61,683 bases of DNA from Flavobacteriaceae bacterium (lineage in GTDB: Bacteria > Bacteroidota > Bacteroidia > Flavobacteriales > Flavobacteriaceae), in the NCBI GenBank assembly GCA_947452415.1, contig CANGCT010000003.1, positions 1-61,683 of the forward strand, given 5' to 3'. The notes below the pieces were generated by a model that was not told the DNA's origin, did no database searches, and saw only the letters and a program-made list of their open reading frames with translations. The position numbers and the translations under genes are program-made. Shown piece after piece: positions 1 through 8,409 of this stretch; position 1 is the first letter of the stretch, and every line of letters starts with the position of its first letter.

Positions 1-126
1 ATCATTAGTATTGATAAAATTGGCAACTTGTTCTTGTGCAAATTTAGTGGTAATTACTTCAAAACCTCCTTTTTCTAAGGCTTTAATTCCGCTTTTAGAA
101 ATTCCGTCGTTCGCTAATACTTTCAT
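1..126 (-). CDS. serA: D-3-phosphoglycerate dehydrogenase, N-terminal fragment (cut by window edge)
   Basis: The first 42 codons of a gene on the minus strand, cut off by the start of the window. The reading begins MKVLANDGISKSGIKALEKG, which resembles the N-terminus of the 2-hydroxyacid dehydrogenase SerA. SerA oxidises 3-phosphoglycerate to 3-phosphohydroxypyruvate, the first step of serine synthesis. The preceding gene on the same strand is serC, the next enzyme of the pathway, 71 bp upstream, and this supports the call. No NAD-binding or catalytic residues lie in the visible part, so the assignment rests on the N-terminal match and on context. Confidence 0.8.
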   Translation of the reverse strand, partial: MKVLANDGISKSGIKALEKGGFEVITTKFAQEQVANFINTND

Positions 127-145
127 TTTTATGTTTATGAATTTA

Positions 146-166
146 TGAGTTTAAAGTTTAAACTCA
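146..166. repeat. Perfect 10-bp inverted repeat between serC and serA
   Basis: TGAGTTTAAA (146-155) and TTTAAACTCA (157-166) form a perfect inverted repeat around a single central base. No T-run follows, so it is not an obvious terminator. It is built from the same TTTA/GTTT words as the palindromic elements at 23566-23625 and 24425-24480. Confidence 0.6.
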
Positions 167-197
167 ATTGATTATTTATTATTTTCTTTTTAAAATA

Positions 198-1268
198 CTA
201 AACTTTTTTTTCCAAAGCCTGCATCACATCTACCAATACCTGAACGCTTTCTAATGGTAACGCATTATACATAGAAGCGCGGTATCCACCAACCGAACGG
301 TGTCCTGGCAAACCAGAAATTCCAGCATCTTTCCACATTTTGTCAAAGACAGGAGCGTGGTTTTCATCGTTTAATAAGAAAGTAGCATTCATGATACTTC
401 TGTCTTCTACAGCGGCAGCACCTTTAAATAAAGGATTTCTGTCAATTTCTGAGTAAAGTAAAGCCGCTTTAGCCTCATTAATTTTTTCTATTGCAGCAAT
501 TCCGCCAAGGTTTTTCAACCATTCTAGCGTTAAAAGCGATGCGTAAACTGGGAAAACTGGTGGCGTATTATACATGCTCTCAGCCTTAATATGTTTTTCA
601 TAATCCAACATACTCGGAATGTAACGACCTGATTTTCCTAATATTTCTTCTTTAACAACCACCAAAGTTGTTCCTGCAGGCCCCATATTTTTTTGGGCAC
701 CAGCATAAATTAAATCGAATTTAGAAAAATCTAAAGTTCTTGAAAAAATATCCGAACTCATATCGCAAACCAAAGGAAGGTTCGTTTTTGGAAACGATTT
801 CATTTGGGTTCCAAAAATGGTGTTGTTGCTCGTACAGTGAAAATAAGAAGCATCCGATGGAATTGTAAAATCTTTAGGGATATGATTGTAATTTTGCTCT
901 TTTGAGGATGCAACTACAAGCGTTTCTCCAAAATGTTTGGCTTCTTTTATAGCATTGTTTGCCCAAGTTCCAGTATCTAAATATGCTGCTTTTCCGTCGG
1001 TTTTCATTAAGTTATAAGGAACCATTAGAAACTCCAAACTTGCTCCGCCTGCCAAAAATAAGGCTTGGTATCCTTTACCTTCCAATCCTAATAGTTCTAA
1101 AACTAGGGCTCTTGCTTGGTCCATCACGGCAACAAAATCTTTGCTACGGTGTGAAATTTCCAATAAAGATAAATCGGAATTATTAAAATTTAAAATGGCT
1201 TGTGCCGATTTTTCGAATACTTCTTGTGGTAAAATACAAGGCCCTGCACTGTAGTTATGTTTTTTCAT
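198..1268 (-). CDS. serC: Phosphoserine aminotransferase
   Basis: A 356-residue PLP-dependent class V aminotransferase. It converts 3-phosphohydroxypyruvate plus glutamate to phosphoserine (serine synthesis; also 4-phosphohydroxythreonine for pyridoxal phosphate in some bacteria). The N-terminus KHNYSAGPCILP is the SerC signature. The PLP lysine is K193 in GAQKNMGPAG, and D169 in LVCDMSSD is the residue expected to contact the PLP ring nitrogen. Full length for the family. It is followed by serA on the same strand and preceded, after 152 bp, by the acyl-CoA reductase gene, so serC-serA is the likely transcription unit. Confidence 0.97.
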   Translation of the reverse strand: MKKHNYSAGPCILPQEVFEKSAQAILNFNNSDLSLLEISHRSKDFVAVMDQARALVLELLGLEGKGYQALFLAGGASLEFLMVPYNLMKTDGKAAYLDTGTWANNAIKEAKHFGETLVVASSKEQNYNHIPKDFTIPSDASYFHCTSNNTIFGTQMKSFPKTNLPLVCDMSSDIFSRTLDFSKFDLIYAGAQKNMGPAGTTLVVVKEEILGKSGRYIPSMLDYEKHIKAESMYNTPPVFPVYASLLTLEWLKNLGGIAAIEKINEAKAALLYSEIDRNPLFKGAAAVEDRSIMNATFLLNDENHAPVFDKMWKDAGISGLPGHRSVGGYRASMYNALPLESVQVLVDVMQALEKKV

Positions 1269-1420
1269 GGTGTAATTTCCAATAATTAAAGGTGCAAATT
1301 TCGGAAATAGTGATGAAAATAGAATTTAGAATAGTGCTAGAATTAGGCTATCTTATTAACTAAAACGTAATAGTTGATAATATGTTTTATAATAATTCAG
1401 TCACAATTTATTCGAGTAAT

Positions 1421-2479
1421 TTAGATTCCCAACAAAAACTCCAAAGTATCTACATTGTCGGCATAATCCCAAAGGTTTGGTTTTTGGGTTTGCCCAAATG
1501 GAATACTATTTTCTGTAATCGCATTAGAAACAATGCATTGAATTTGCTCTGCATCAATTTCTAAACGATTTTTAATTTCGTTTACATCTTCGTAATATTC
1601 ATAAAATACCGACGAAATAGGGGAGGCGTAACTCGAATCTTCCTTAATTGTTAAGAACTCATTATCTAATAATTTGAAATTACTCATCAAGAAAACTGCT
1701 TTGTTGTAGTCGTAATTATTAGCGTATTTTTCGTAATAAATAACGTCCTTTTGTTTGTAAATTGCTTGAAAAAAGGCGTCAAAGTTATAATATTTTGGAA
1801 CAAATAATTTAGAAACATTTCGGCATCCCAAGCCAAAATATCTAAAAATATCCTCACCTAAATTTGTTAAATCTTCGGATGTTTCGTTTCCTGTTAAAAC
1901 TGCAACCGAGTTTCTACTTTTTCGAATAATACTTGGTTTGTCTTTAAAATAATATTCAAAATAACGTGCTGTATTATTGCTTCCTGTGGCAATAACGGCA
2001 TCAAAATTTTCCATTTTTCCTTCGGTGAAGGTAATGTAGTTTTCTAGCTCAGGATGAATTGAAATAAGATATTTTGCTAAAAAAGGCAACAGTTTCTGAT
2101 CGTTAGAGGATGTTTTTACTAATACTTTATGTCCAGAAATTACTACCGATAAAAAATCATGAAAACCTACAAGCGGAATGTTTCCAGCTAAAATTAATGC
2201 AACTGTTTTGGGTTGCACGCTGCTTAAATCATATTTGGATAACCAAAGATTTAGGCTTTTTTCGGTAAGTGCTTCTGCCCAAGATTGTATAGCATAATAA
2301 ACTTGATTAGGAGTAAACCATCCATTGTGGGATTGCGATAAATCAATCAATTTTAAGAAATCCTCATAAAACAAATCATTGTTTACAATGGAAGTGTTTT
2401 TAGCAGAATTATCTAATGAAAATTGGCTTAAAAACTTCCCTAATGCAATAAAGCAGTTTTTTTTTTCGATTTGTAACAT
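1421..2479 (-). CDS. LuxC-like acyl-CoA reductase family protein
   Basis: A 352-residue protein of the LuxC acyl-CoA reductase family (aldehyde-dehydrogenase fold). Visible features are the nucleotide-binding segment ILAGNIPLVGFHDFLS near residues 96-111, the segment ATGSNNTARYFEYYF near 164-178, and FGLGCRNVSK, where C219 is the likely catalytic cysteine that carries the acyl thioester. LuxC reduces fatty acyl groups to aldehydes in bioluminescent bacteria, but no luxA, luxB, luxD or luxE is present here. The gene lies divergent from a two-cluster ferredoxin and beside serC. The substrate in Bacteroidota is unknown to me. Confidence 0.82.
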   Translation of the reverse strand: MLQIEKKNCFIALGKFLSQFSLDNSAKNTSIVNNDLFYEDFLKLIDLSQSHNGWFTPNQVYYAIQSWAEALTEKSLNLWLSKYDLSSVQPKTVALILAGNIPLVGFHDFLSVVISGHKVLVKTSSNDQKLLPFLAKYLISIHPELENYITFTEGKMENFDAVIATGSNNTARYFEYYFKDKPSIIRKSRNSVAVLTGNETSEDLTNLGEDIFRYFGLGCRNVSKLFVPKYYNFDAFFQAIYKQKDVIYYEKYANNYDYNKAVFLMSNFKLLDNEFLTIKEDSSYASPISSVFYEYYEDVNEIKNRLEIDAEQIQCIVSNAITENSIPFGQTQKPNLWDYADNVDTLEFLLGI

Positions 2480-2486
2480 TTGTAAC

Positions 2487-2517
2487 TTGTTTATGAATGG
2501 TTTTGATTGTAATTTTG
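2487..2517 (+). promoter_or_regulatory. Bacteroidota-type promoter of the ferredoxin gene
   Basis: TTG (2487-2489), a 20-base spacer and TAATTTTG (2510-2517) match the form TTG-N17..23-TAnnTTTG. The predicted leader to the ATG at 2595 is about 70 nt. The -33 element lies only 8 bp from the start codon of the divergent acyl-CoA reductase gene. Confidence 0.7.
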
Positions 2518-2594
2518 CACAAAATTAAACAAATCATTTAGGAAAATAGATTTTTAAATCTAATATCTAATTTTTAATATCAAAGTATTTAAAA

Positions 2595-2945
2595 ATGGCA
2601 ATAATAATAACAGACGAATGTATTAATTGTGGCGCGTGTGAGCCAGAATGTCCTAATACAGCAATATATGAAGGAGCAGACGATTGGCGTTACAAGGATG
2701 GTACTAAACTAAAAGGGAAAGTTATTTTGCCGGATGGTACCGAAGTAGATTCGGATGCTGCACAAACCCCAGTTTCGGATGATATTTATTACATAGTTCC
2801 CGGAAAATGTACCGAGTGTAGAGGATTTCATGAGGAACCACAATGTGCTGCAGTATGCCCAGTTGATTGTTGTATACCAGATGATAATCATATAGAAAGT
2901 GAAGAAACGCTTTTAAATAGACAAGCATTTTTGCATAATGAATAA
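2595..2945 (+). CDS. Two-[4Fe-4S] ferredoxin
   Basis: A 116-residue soluble electron carrier. Cluster ligands are C9, C12, C15 and C19 (CxxCxxCxxxCP) in the first half and C72, C75, C84 and C88 (CxxC-x8-CxxxCP) in the second. About 50 residues separate the two sets, and the second half carries the extended loop seen in Bacteroidota dicluster ferredoxins. Extra cysteines C92 and C93 follow. Cys19 and Cys88 are followed by the usual proline. The gene is monocistronic, with a promoter at 2487-2517 and a strong terminator directly after it. It is divergent from the acyl-CoA reductase, but the sequence does not prove an electron-transfer partnership. Confidence 0.93.
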   Translation: MAIIITDECINCGACEPECPNTAIYEGADDWRYKDGTKLKGKVILPDGTEVDSDAAQTPVSDDIYYIVPGKCTECRGFHEEPQCAAVCPVDCCIPDDNHIESEETLLNRQAFLHNE

Positions 2946-2950
2946 TAAAA

Positions 2951-2979
2951 AAATCCTGAAATCAATTTCAGGATTTTTT
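2951..2979 (+). terminator. Rho-independent terminator after the ferredoxin gene
   Basis: AAATCCTGAAAT (2951-2962) and ATTTCAGGATTT (2965-2976) form a 12-bp perfect stem that runs into a T-run. It begins 5 bp after the stop codon. Confidence 0.85.
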
Positions 2980-3128
2980 AGTACTAATCAAAATGAAATG
3001 TTTCACTTTTATTAAAATTCATTAATAGATTAAAACAAGGAATTAAATGTAGCTATTTCATATTTTGTATTCATCAATTTCATCATTAGTATAGATTAGA
3101 ATTGAACTAATTGTTTATCTATTTTTAT

Positions 3129-3168
3129 AAAAGTTTACAAAATAAATCCTTCTTACTAGTAAACTTTT
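3129..3168. promoter_or_regulatory. Operator-like inverted repeat upstream of the helicase
   Basis: AAAAGTTTAC (3129-3138) and GTAAACTTTT (3159-3168) are perfect 10-bp arms around a 20-bp spacer. The inner edge overlaps the palindrome TTACTAGTAA (3153-3162). The element ends 28 bp before the helicase start. It could be an operator. The rest of the 251-bp gap between 2945 and 3197 shows nothing else I can name. Confidence 0.35.
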
Positions 3169-3196
3169 TCATTTCTTTGTTCTTTATTAGAACACT

Positions 3197-4624
3197 TTGA
3201 GCTTAAAAAACTTCTATTCCATTTTATCCCATAATTTTCCGTTTAATCCTACGATTAAGCAGGATGCTTTCTTTAAAAAAATTGCGGTCTTCTTAACGGA
3301 TACCAACAACGAAACTATTTTTGTGCTTAAAGGATATGCCGGAACCGGAAAAACTACCGTTATTTCAACTATAGTAAATAATCTTATTGAAATTAATAAA
3401 AAATATGTACTGCTGGCTCCTACAGGTCGTGCTGCAAAAGTAATAGCCAATTATTCTAGTAAACCTGCATTTACAATTCATAAGAAAATTTATTTTCCGA
3501 AAAAGTCGAGTGGCGGCGGAGTTACTTTTACGATGCAACAGAACAAACATAAAAATACTATTTTTATTATTGACGAAGCATCTATGATTTCAGATCAAAG
3601 TAACGAAAGTAAGATGTATGAAAACGGAAGTTTGCTGGATGATTTGATTTCGTATGTATATAATGGTGAAAATTGCAAGATGATTCTTTTAGGAGATACT
3701 GCTCAGTTACCACCTATTAATTTAGATATTTCACCTGCTTTAAATACCGATACTCTGGAACTTAATTACGAGAAACGAGTAGATTGGATTGAGTTAGACG
3801 AAGTAATGCGACAGGAATTAAATTCTGGAATTTTATACAACGCCACCGAGTTACGGGAATTGTTAAAAGATACTTTTATTTCCGAATTCAAATTTAAATT
3901 AAGAGGTTTTAAAGACATTGTTCGATTGACCGATGGTTATGATATTCAAGATGCCATTAACCAAGCCTATAGTAATTATTCTATAGAAGATACTGCTTTT
4001 ATTGTGCGTTCTAACAAAAGAGCAAACCAATACAACAATCAAATTAGAATGAAAATTCTTGATAAAGAAAGTGATTTATCGGTTGGTGATTTTTTGATGG
4101 TTGTGAAGAACAACTACTTTTGGTTAAAAGAAAAAGACGAAGCAGGTTTTATTGCCAATGGCGATATAATTGAAGTATTAGAAATTTATAGTTTTAAAGA
4201 ATTATACGGATTTAGTTTTGCAAAAGTGAAAATTCGAATGGTAGATTACCCCAACCAAATTCCATTTGAAACTGTTTTGATTTTGGATACCATAAAAAGT
4301 GAATCGCCATCATTAACATATGAACAATCCAATAGTTTGTATTCGGAAGTCATGAAAGACTATGAACATTTAACGACTAAATATGCTAAGTTTCAAAAAG
4401 TAAAAGAAAATGAATTTTTCAATGGCTTGCAGGTAAAATTCTCTTACGCCATTACCTGTCACAAAAGTCAAGGTGGGCAATGGAATACCGTTTTTATTGA
4501 GCAACCCTATTTGCCAGAAGGAATTGATAGAGATTACATCCGTTGGTTATACACCGCTATGACTAGAGCAAAAGACAGATTGTTTCTTATTGGTTTTAAA
4601 GACGAGAGTTTTGAGGAAAATTAA
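3197..4624 (+). CDS. SF1B RecD/Dda-like DNA helicase
   Basis: A 475-residue superfamily 1 ATPase. In order: Walker A GYAGTGKTT (residues 46-54), motif Ia APTGRAA (74-80), Walker B IIDEAS (124-129), LLGDTAQLPP (motif III), ITCHKSQG (419-426, motif V region of UvrD_C_2) and YTAMTRAK (452-459, motif VI with the arginine finger). This layout fits RecD-like or Dda-like 5'-3' DNA helicases, and the protein is too short to be a full RecD2. No RecB or RecC partners are nearby. The start is TTG at 3197, because no upstream ATG is in frame and the next methionine lies beyond Walker A. The last four bases overlap the stop of the convergent gene. Confidence 0.88.
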   Translation: MSLKNFYSILSHNFPFNPTIKQDAFFKKIAVFLTDTNNETIFVLKGYAGTGKTTVISTIVNNLIEINKKYVLLAPTGRAAKVIANYSSKPAFTIHKKIYFPKKSSGGGVTFTMQQNKHKNTIFIIDEASMISDQSNESKMYENGSLLDDLISYVYNGENCKMILLGDTAQLPPINLDISPALNTDTLELNYEKRVDWIELDEVMRQELNSGILYNATELRELLKDTFISEFKFKLRGFKDIVRLTDGYDIQDAINQAYSNYSIEDTAFIVRSNKRANQYNNQIRMKILDKESDLSVGDFLMVVKNNYFWLKEKDEAGFIANGDIIEVLEIYSFKELYGFSFAKVKIRMVDYPNQIPFETVLILDTIKSESPSLTYEQSNSLYSEVMKDYEHLTTKYAKFQKVKENEFFNGLQVKFSYAITCHKSQGGQWNTVFIEQPYLPEGIDRDYIRWLYTAMTRAKDRLFLIGFKDESFEEN

Positions 4625-4893
4625 GAACTAAAAATACCAACCGCAAGTTCAAACCAAACAATAATAAACACTAACAGTAATGCTGCACAAAGTAAAATGC
4701 GGTATTTTGTTTTCGTAACTTTTCTTAAAATAAATTCACAAATAAAACTAGTAGTTAATAGTAATAATCCTGCTGAAACAAAATCTAGTATAGTCCAATT
4801 AACTTCTTTGGTAAATTGCATTGCAATTAATGGAATTGTTAATAGTAAAACAACTACAAATAGTAGAACAATTAGTTTTTGATTATGTTTCAT
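4621..4893 (-). CDS. Small three-helix membrane protein, function unknown
   Basis: A 90-residue protein with three hydrophobic segments (about 8-25, 35-55 and 66-86) and a Lys-rich loop between the second and third (LRKVTKTKYR). I do not recognise a named family. It is the last gene of the minus-strand run that starts at tsaD, 18 bp after the preceding gene. Its stop codon overlaps the stop of the convergent helicase by four bases, so no intergenic terminator separates the two. Confidence 0.7.
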   Translation of the reverse strand: MKHNQKLIVLLFVVVLLLTIPLIAMQFTKEVNWTILDFVSAGLLLLTTSFICEFILRKVTKTKYRILLCAALLLVFIIVWFELAVGIFSS

Positions 4894-4911
4894 TATGTAA
4901 TTGTAAAATAA

Positions 4912-5475
4912 TTATTCCACACATTTTAAGTAATCCATAAAGAAATGATCTGGATTATAGGTTTTTTTATCCACTTCGGATACTAATATTTCTTTAGCAA
5001 CATAATCGTTAGTTTCTCCTGCAAATTTAATTCGGAAAAAAGATATCGGATAGGTTTTTAAATCATCCAAAGTTTCTTTCATAAATAGAAAGTAGCCCGT
5101 AAGTATTCGGCAATTTTCGTTGTTATTTCTAACTGAATTCCCACAGGTTTCTTGGGTTATTCCAATTAAGGTAATGACTTTACCATTAGACAGTTGAAGA
5201 TATATTTTAGAGTTTTTATCCAAACATTTAGCTGGAATAAAATCGGCGCTTTTTTGCACCATTTGAAGGTTTAACGACATTAAACCATCGGCATTTATTA
5301 ATGAAAAAAATAAGGAAGTCTGACTGTTTCCAAATACTTTTTCATGCATTACGTAATCTCGTGTTGCTTTATAACTGCCAATACTGTCTTTAATATTAGA
5401 ACTATATTCACAATCTTTTTGTGCAAAAGTTGTTATAGTAGTTAGAATAAATAATATAATTAAAGTTTTTTTCAT
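4912..5475 (-). CDS. Secreted or periplasmic protein, function unknown
   Basis: A 187-residue protein with a clear signal peptide (MKKTLIILFILTTITTFAQ) and cleavage expected before Q19, a common Bacteroidota form. Four further cysteines (C21, C87, C113 and C124 by my count) suggest a disulfide-stabilised exported domain. I do not recognise the family. A start seven codons upstream is open, but this ATG overlaps the stop of the preceding methyltransferase gene as ATGA, which implies translational coupling, and it places the signal peptide at the N-terminus. Confidence 0.75.
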   Translation of the reverse strand: MKKTLIILFILTTITTFAQKDCEYSSNIKDSIGSYKATRDYVMHEKVFGNSQTSLFFSLINADGLMSLNLQMVQKSADFIPAKCLDKNSKIYLQLSNGKVITLIGITQETCGNSVRNNNENCRILTGYFLFMKETLDDLKTYPISFFRIKFAGETNDYVAKEILVSEVDKKTYNPDHFFMDYLKCVE

Positions 5476-6659
5476 GGGGTATTTATTTTGGTGCAAATTA
5501 ACACTATTTTATTGTTATTTAAATCGGTTGTAAAAAAACTATACTGGTTTCCACCCTCTTTTATTTTCCACTTTTTTCTTAGATTATCTACCGTGTCTGG
5601 AAAATTTCGAAGCGTAATATTCACTTTTTTATTTTCAAAATGCAGAGCCATTTCTTTATTAGAATAAGGTATGGTAGTACTTATCTCAAAAACTCTTCCC
5701 GGAAAATCTATTAAATAATCGGAAGTATACAAATGCGAATGTTGGTGCAGTTTATCTAATAAAAATTGTGTTGCAACTTCTTTAAATCCGCCCGATTTTA
5801 ATATGGCGCTATTGGGTTCGTAAAGATATTTTTTTGGCAAACCTAAATTGTAATCACTATCTGAATTGCATTGAAATTGAAAGGTTTCTCTTTTATACTT
5901 ATTGAAATTTATAGTATTTATAGTAATGGAACCAATATAGCCTTGGTGTATTTCCCATAGTAATTCTTTTACTTCATTTTCTACCGCTACAATATGTATG
6001 GTTTTTACGTTTTGCAATTCGTTTAATCCTGCAGTAATATCTAATAATGGAGCCGTTTTTATCAGAATTTTAGAAGCAAATTGGAAATAGAATTCTTGCA
6101 AACCGGGTACGTTTGGCAAGCAATCTTGCAGCATAAACACCTTGCCTTTAGTTTCGTTTCTTCGAGAAGGATCCACATAAATCCAATCGAATTTTTGATT
6201 CAAATTTTCTAATGTAGCAGTGCTATCCCCAGCTATACATATAATGTTATTCCTTTGTAATTGCTCAAAATTATGATTTACAATGGAAGATAATTCGGCA
6301 TCCATTTCACAATGAATTACTTGTGTTACTTTCTTAGAAAAATAATAATCGTCTACCCCAAAACCTCCTGATAAATCAATTAGGGAATTTCCATCTATGA
6401 GTTCTGATTTATAAAGTGCTGTAATTTCGGAAGAGGTTTGTTCCATCGAAATTTTACTCGGATAAATACAGTTTTTGCATTCAAACCAAGTTGGCAGCTT
6501 GGTCTTGCTTTTGGTGCGAGCTGCAATTTGATTTAATAGGATTTTAAAATCTACTTCTGGAAACGGATTTTTAGAAAGTGCTAATTTCGCTCCATCTTGA
6601 CCTGTTTTTTCTATAATAAATTCCTGAATTTCAGGGCTAAGTAGTACTTGATAATCCAT
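5472..6659 (-). CDS. Class I SAM-dependent methyltransferase with THUMP-like domain
   Basis: A 395-residue predicted methyltransferase. Motif I is LIDLSGGFGVDDYYF (about 93-107), an acidic SAM-ribose residue is likely in HCEMD (116-120), and the catalytic-loop motif is YVDPSRRNETKG (161-172). A C61xxC64 pair precedes the Rossmann domain. The C-terminal part matches the THUMP-like domain found in this Bacteroidota family, and the DPSRR motif is typical of it. An RNA substrate is likely but not shown by the sequence. It starts 14 bp after the transporter gene and overlaps the next gene as ATGA, so it sits inside the tsaD operon. Confidence 0.82.
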   Translation of the reverse strand: MDYQVLLSPEIQEFIIEKTGQDGAKLALSKNPFPEVDFKILLNQIAARTKSKTKLPTWFECKNCIYPSKISMEQTSSEITALYKSELIDGNSLIDLSGGFGVDDYYFSKKVTQVIHCEMDAELSSIVNHNFEQLQRNNIICIAGDSTATLENLNQKFDWIYVDPSRRNETKGKVFMLQDCLPNVPGLQEFYFQFASKILIKTAPLLDITAGLNELQNVKTIHIVAVENEVKELLWEIHQGYIGSITINTINFNKYKRETFQFQCNSDSDYNLGLPKKYLYEPNSAILKSGGFKEVATQFLLDKLHQHSHLYTSDYLIDFPGRVFEISTTIPYSNKEMALHFENKKVNITLRNFPDTVDNLRKKWKIKEGGNQYSFFTTDLNNNKIVLICTKINTP

Positions 6660-6673
6660 TAATTCAAAACAAA

Positions 6674-7762
6674 TTAAAGATTCTTAGTTAAAAGTATAAT
6701 TATCTTGTTTTCAGGAATTAACTCTTTAGCGATTACTTTTAAAATAGTATATAGCGGAATTGCTATTATCATTCCAGTGATTCCAAATAAAGTTCCTATA
6801 ATTAAGATTACTAAAAATATTTCTAAAGGATGCGAATTCACACTTTTAGAAAATATTAAAGGAGAAGTGACATTATTATCAATGAGTTGTACGATGAAAA
6901 AACCAATTGTTACATATATTGTGGTAGGAAGTGTTACAGTTTGAAAATCTTGATTGATTGTGGTCAACATGGTTAACAAACCTGCTAGAATGGAAGCAAT
7001 AAATGGGCCTATGTATGGAATAATATTTAATACGGCACATAAAAAAGCAATTACAAAAGCATTTTCACCTCCGAAAATTAATAATACGATTAGATATAAA
7101 ATACAAACTACAGTTAACTGAATTAATAAACCAATAAAATATCTGGTTAATAAATGTCGGATTTTATCAATAGAATTTAAAATTCTGTCTTCGCTATGAT
7201 CTGGAAGTATTTTTTTCAATCCAATAATGAATTGTACTTTGTCTAATAACAAATAAAAACTAATAAAAAATACAGTTACTAATCCAATACCAAAACTACT
7301 AATTGTTCCAATTACAGTATTAAAAAAATCTGTTAAATAATTAAATTTTAGTTTTGAAGTCAAATCACTTTCTTTAATAACCCGATCAATATCTATGTTA
7401 TGATGACTTAAATAAGTGTCTAATTGTGCATATAAATGAATTAATTTGTTTTCGATAGATTTAGTATCCAATAACGATAAATTATCACCTTGAGACATAA
7501 TTAAAGGAACAAATAACGAGATTAAGCCTAATAAAAATAAAAGAAATAAAAACAGAGTTACACTAACAGCAAGAGCATTTGAAAACTTTAAACGGTTTCT
7601 TAAAAATTCTATTATAGGATTGGCTATTAAAGACAGAATTACCGAAATTATTATATATATTATAACAGTTTGTATTTGGTATATAAAATATAGTATCAAA
7701 CATATAAGAGTAAGTATTCCAATAGTCCGTAGTATTCCTGAAGTAATGATTTTAGAATTCAT
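6674..7762 (-). CDS. AI-2E family transporter (PerM/TqsA-type membrane protein)
   Basis: A 362-residue polytopic inner-membrane protein with about eight hydrophobic segments. Two pairs lie near the N-terminus (about 11-50 and 62-90), a long extracytoplasmic stretch follows (about 90-150), and several helices lie towards the C-terminus. Family signatures visible are ILNIIPYIGPFIASILAGL (with an A-V-L-N start) and QLIDNNVTSPLIFSKSVNSHPL. The superfamily (PF01594) is named for autoinducer-2 export in E. coli TqsA, but most members have other or unknown cargo, so no substrate is assigned. It is one base from the DUF4159 gene and 14 from the methyltransferase gene. Confidence 0.88.
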   Translation of the reverse strand: MNSKIITSGILRTIGILTLICLILYFIYQIQTVIIYIIISVILSLIANPIIEFLRNRLKFSNALAVSVTLFLFLLFLLGLISLFVPLIMSQGDNLSLLDTKSIENKLIHLYAQLDTYLSHHNIDIDRVIKESDLTSKLKFNYLTDFFNTVIGTISSFGIGLVTVFFISFYLLLDKVQFIIGLKKILPDHSEDRILNSIDKIRHLLTRYFIGLLIQLTVVCILYLIVLLIFGGENAFVIAFLCAVLNIIPYIGPFIASILAGLLTMLTTINQDFQTVTLPTTIYVTIGFFIVQLIDNNVTSPLIFSKSVNSHPLEIFLVILIIGTLFGITGMIIAIPLYTILKVIAKELIPENKIIILLTKNL

Positions 7763-7763
7763 C

Positions 7764-8405
7764 TTAATTGTTAAATATATAATTCAATATGTTGGCTCCC
7801 ATCTTCAAAGCTTTTTCACGCACTTCTTTCGGGTCGTTGTGCACTTCAGCATCTTCCCATCCATCTCCCAAATCACACTCGTATGTATATAGTAAAACCA
7901 ATCGATTATCTTGAAAAATTCCAAAAGCTTGAGGTCGTTTACCATCGTGCTCGTGAATTTTTGGTAAACCTGCCGGAAAAGTAAAAGGTTTTTGAAAAAC
8001 AGGATGCGTTGCTGGAATTTCAACCAAAGGAGAGTTTGGGAATATTCTCTTAATTTCTTTTCTAAGATATTCGTCTAAACCATAATTATCATCAAAATGC
8101 ATAAATCCGCCAGATAGCATATAGTTTCTCAAGTTAAGAATTTCGCTATCGCTAAAAAGGATATTTCCATGGCCTGTAGCATGAATAAAAGGATACGAAA
8201 AAACATCGGGACTTCCAGGTTCCACAGTCGCAGGTTTACCCTTAATAGTGGTATTAATATTTTGATTGCTAAATTTTATCAAATTGGGCAACGAGGTAGG
8301 ATTAGCATACCAATCGCCACCACCATTGTATTTTAGCAAGGCAATTTCTTGCGAATAACCAATTATTGAAGTAAATAAAATTAGTAATGTTATTTTGATT
8401 TTCAT
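7764..8405 (-). CDS. DUF4159 domain protein, exported
   Basis: A 213-residue protein with a signal peptide (MKIKITLLILFTSIIGYSQ). The DUF4159 fold resembles a class I glutamine-amidotransferase-like domain. Visible family features are the YNGGGDWYANPTSLPNL start, the HATGHGNILFSDSE segment, GGFMHFDDNYGLDEYLR and TYECDLGDGWEDAEVHNDP. The molecular role is not known. In Bacteroidota this gene often travels with tsaD and rsmE, as it does here. Spacing is 4 bp to the upstream thioredoxin-domain gene and 1 bp to the downstream transporter gene. Confidence 0.88.
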   Translation of the reverse strand: MKIKITLLILFTSIIGYSQEIALLKYNGGGDWYANPTSLPNLIKFSNQNINTTIKGKPATVEPGSPDVFSYPFIHATGHGNILFSDSEILNLRNYMLSGGFMHFDDNYGLDEYLRKEIKRIFPNSPLVEIPATHPVFQKPFTFPAGLPKIHEHDGKRPQAFGIFQDNRLVLLYTYECDLGDGWEDAEVHNDPKEVREKALKMGANILNYIFNN

Positions 8406-8409
8406 GAAT

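Noticed and set aside
1421..2479. Bioluminescence (lux) locus
   Set aside because: Only the LuxC family member is present. No luxA, luxB, luxD or luxE lies nearby, and the neighbours are serine genes and a ferredoxin.
6674..7762. Autoinducer-2 quorum sensing system
   Set aside because: The transporter belongs to a broad family named for one member. No luxS or AI-2 receptor is in the window.
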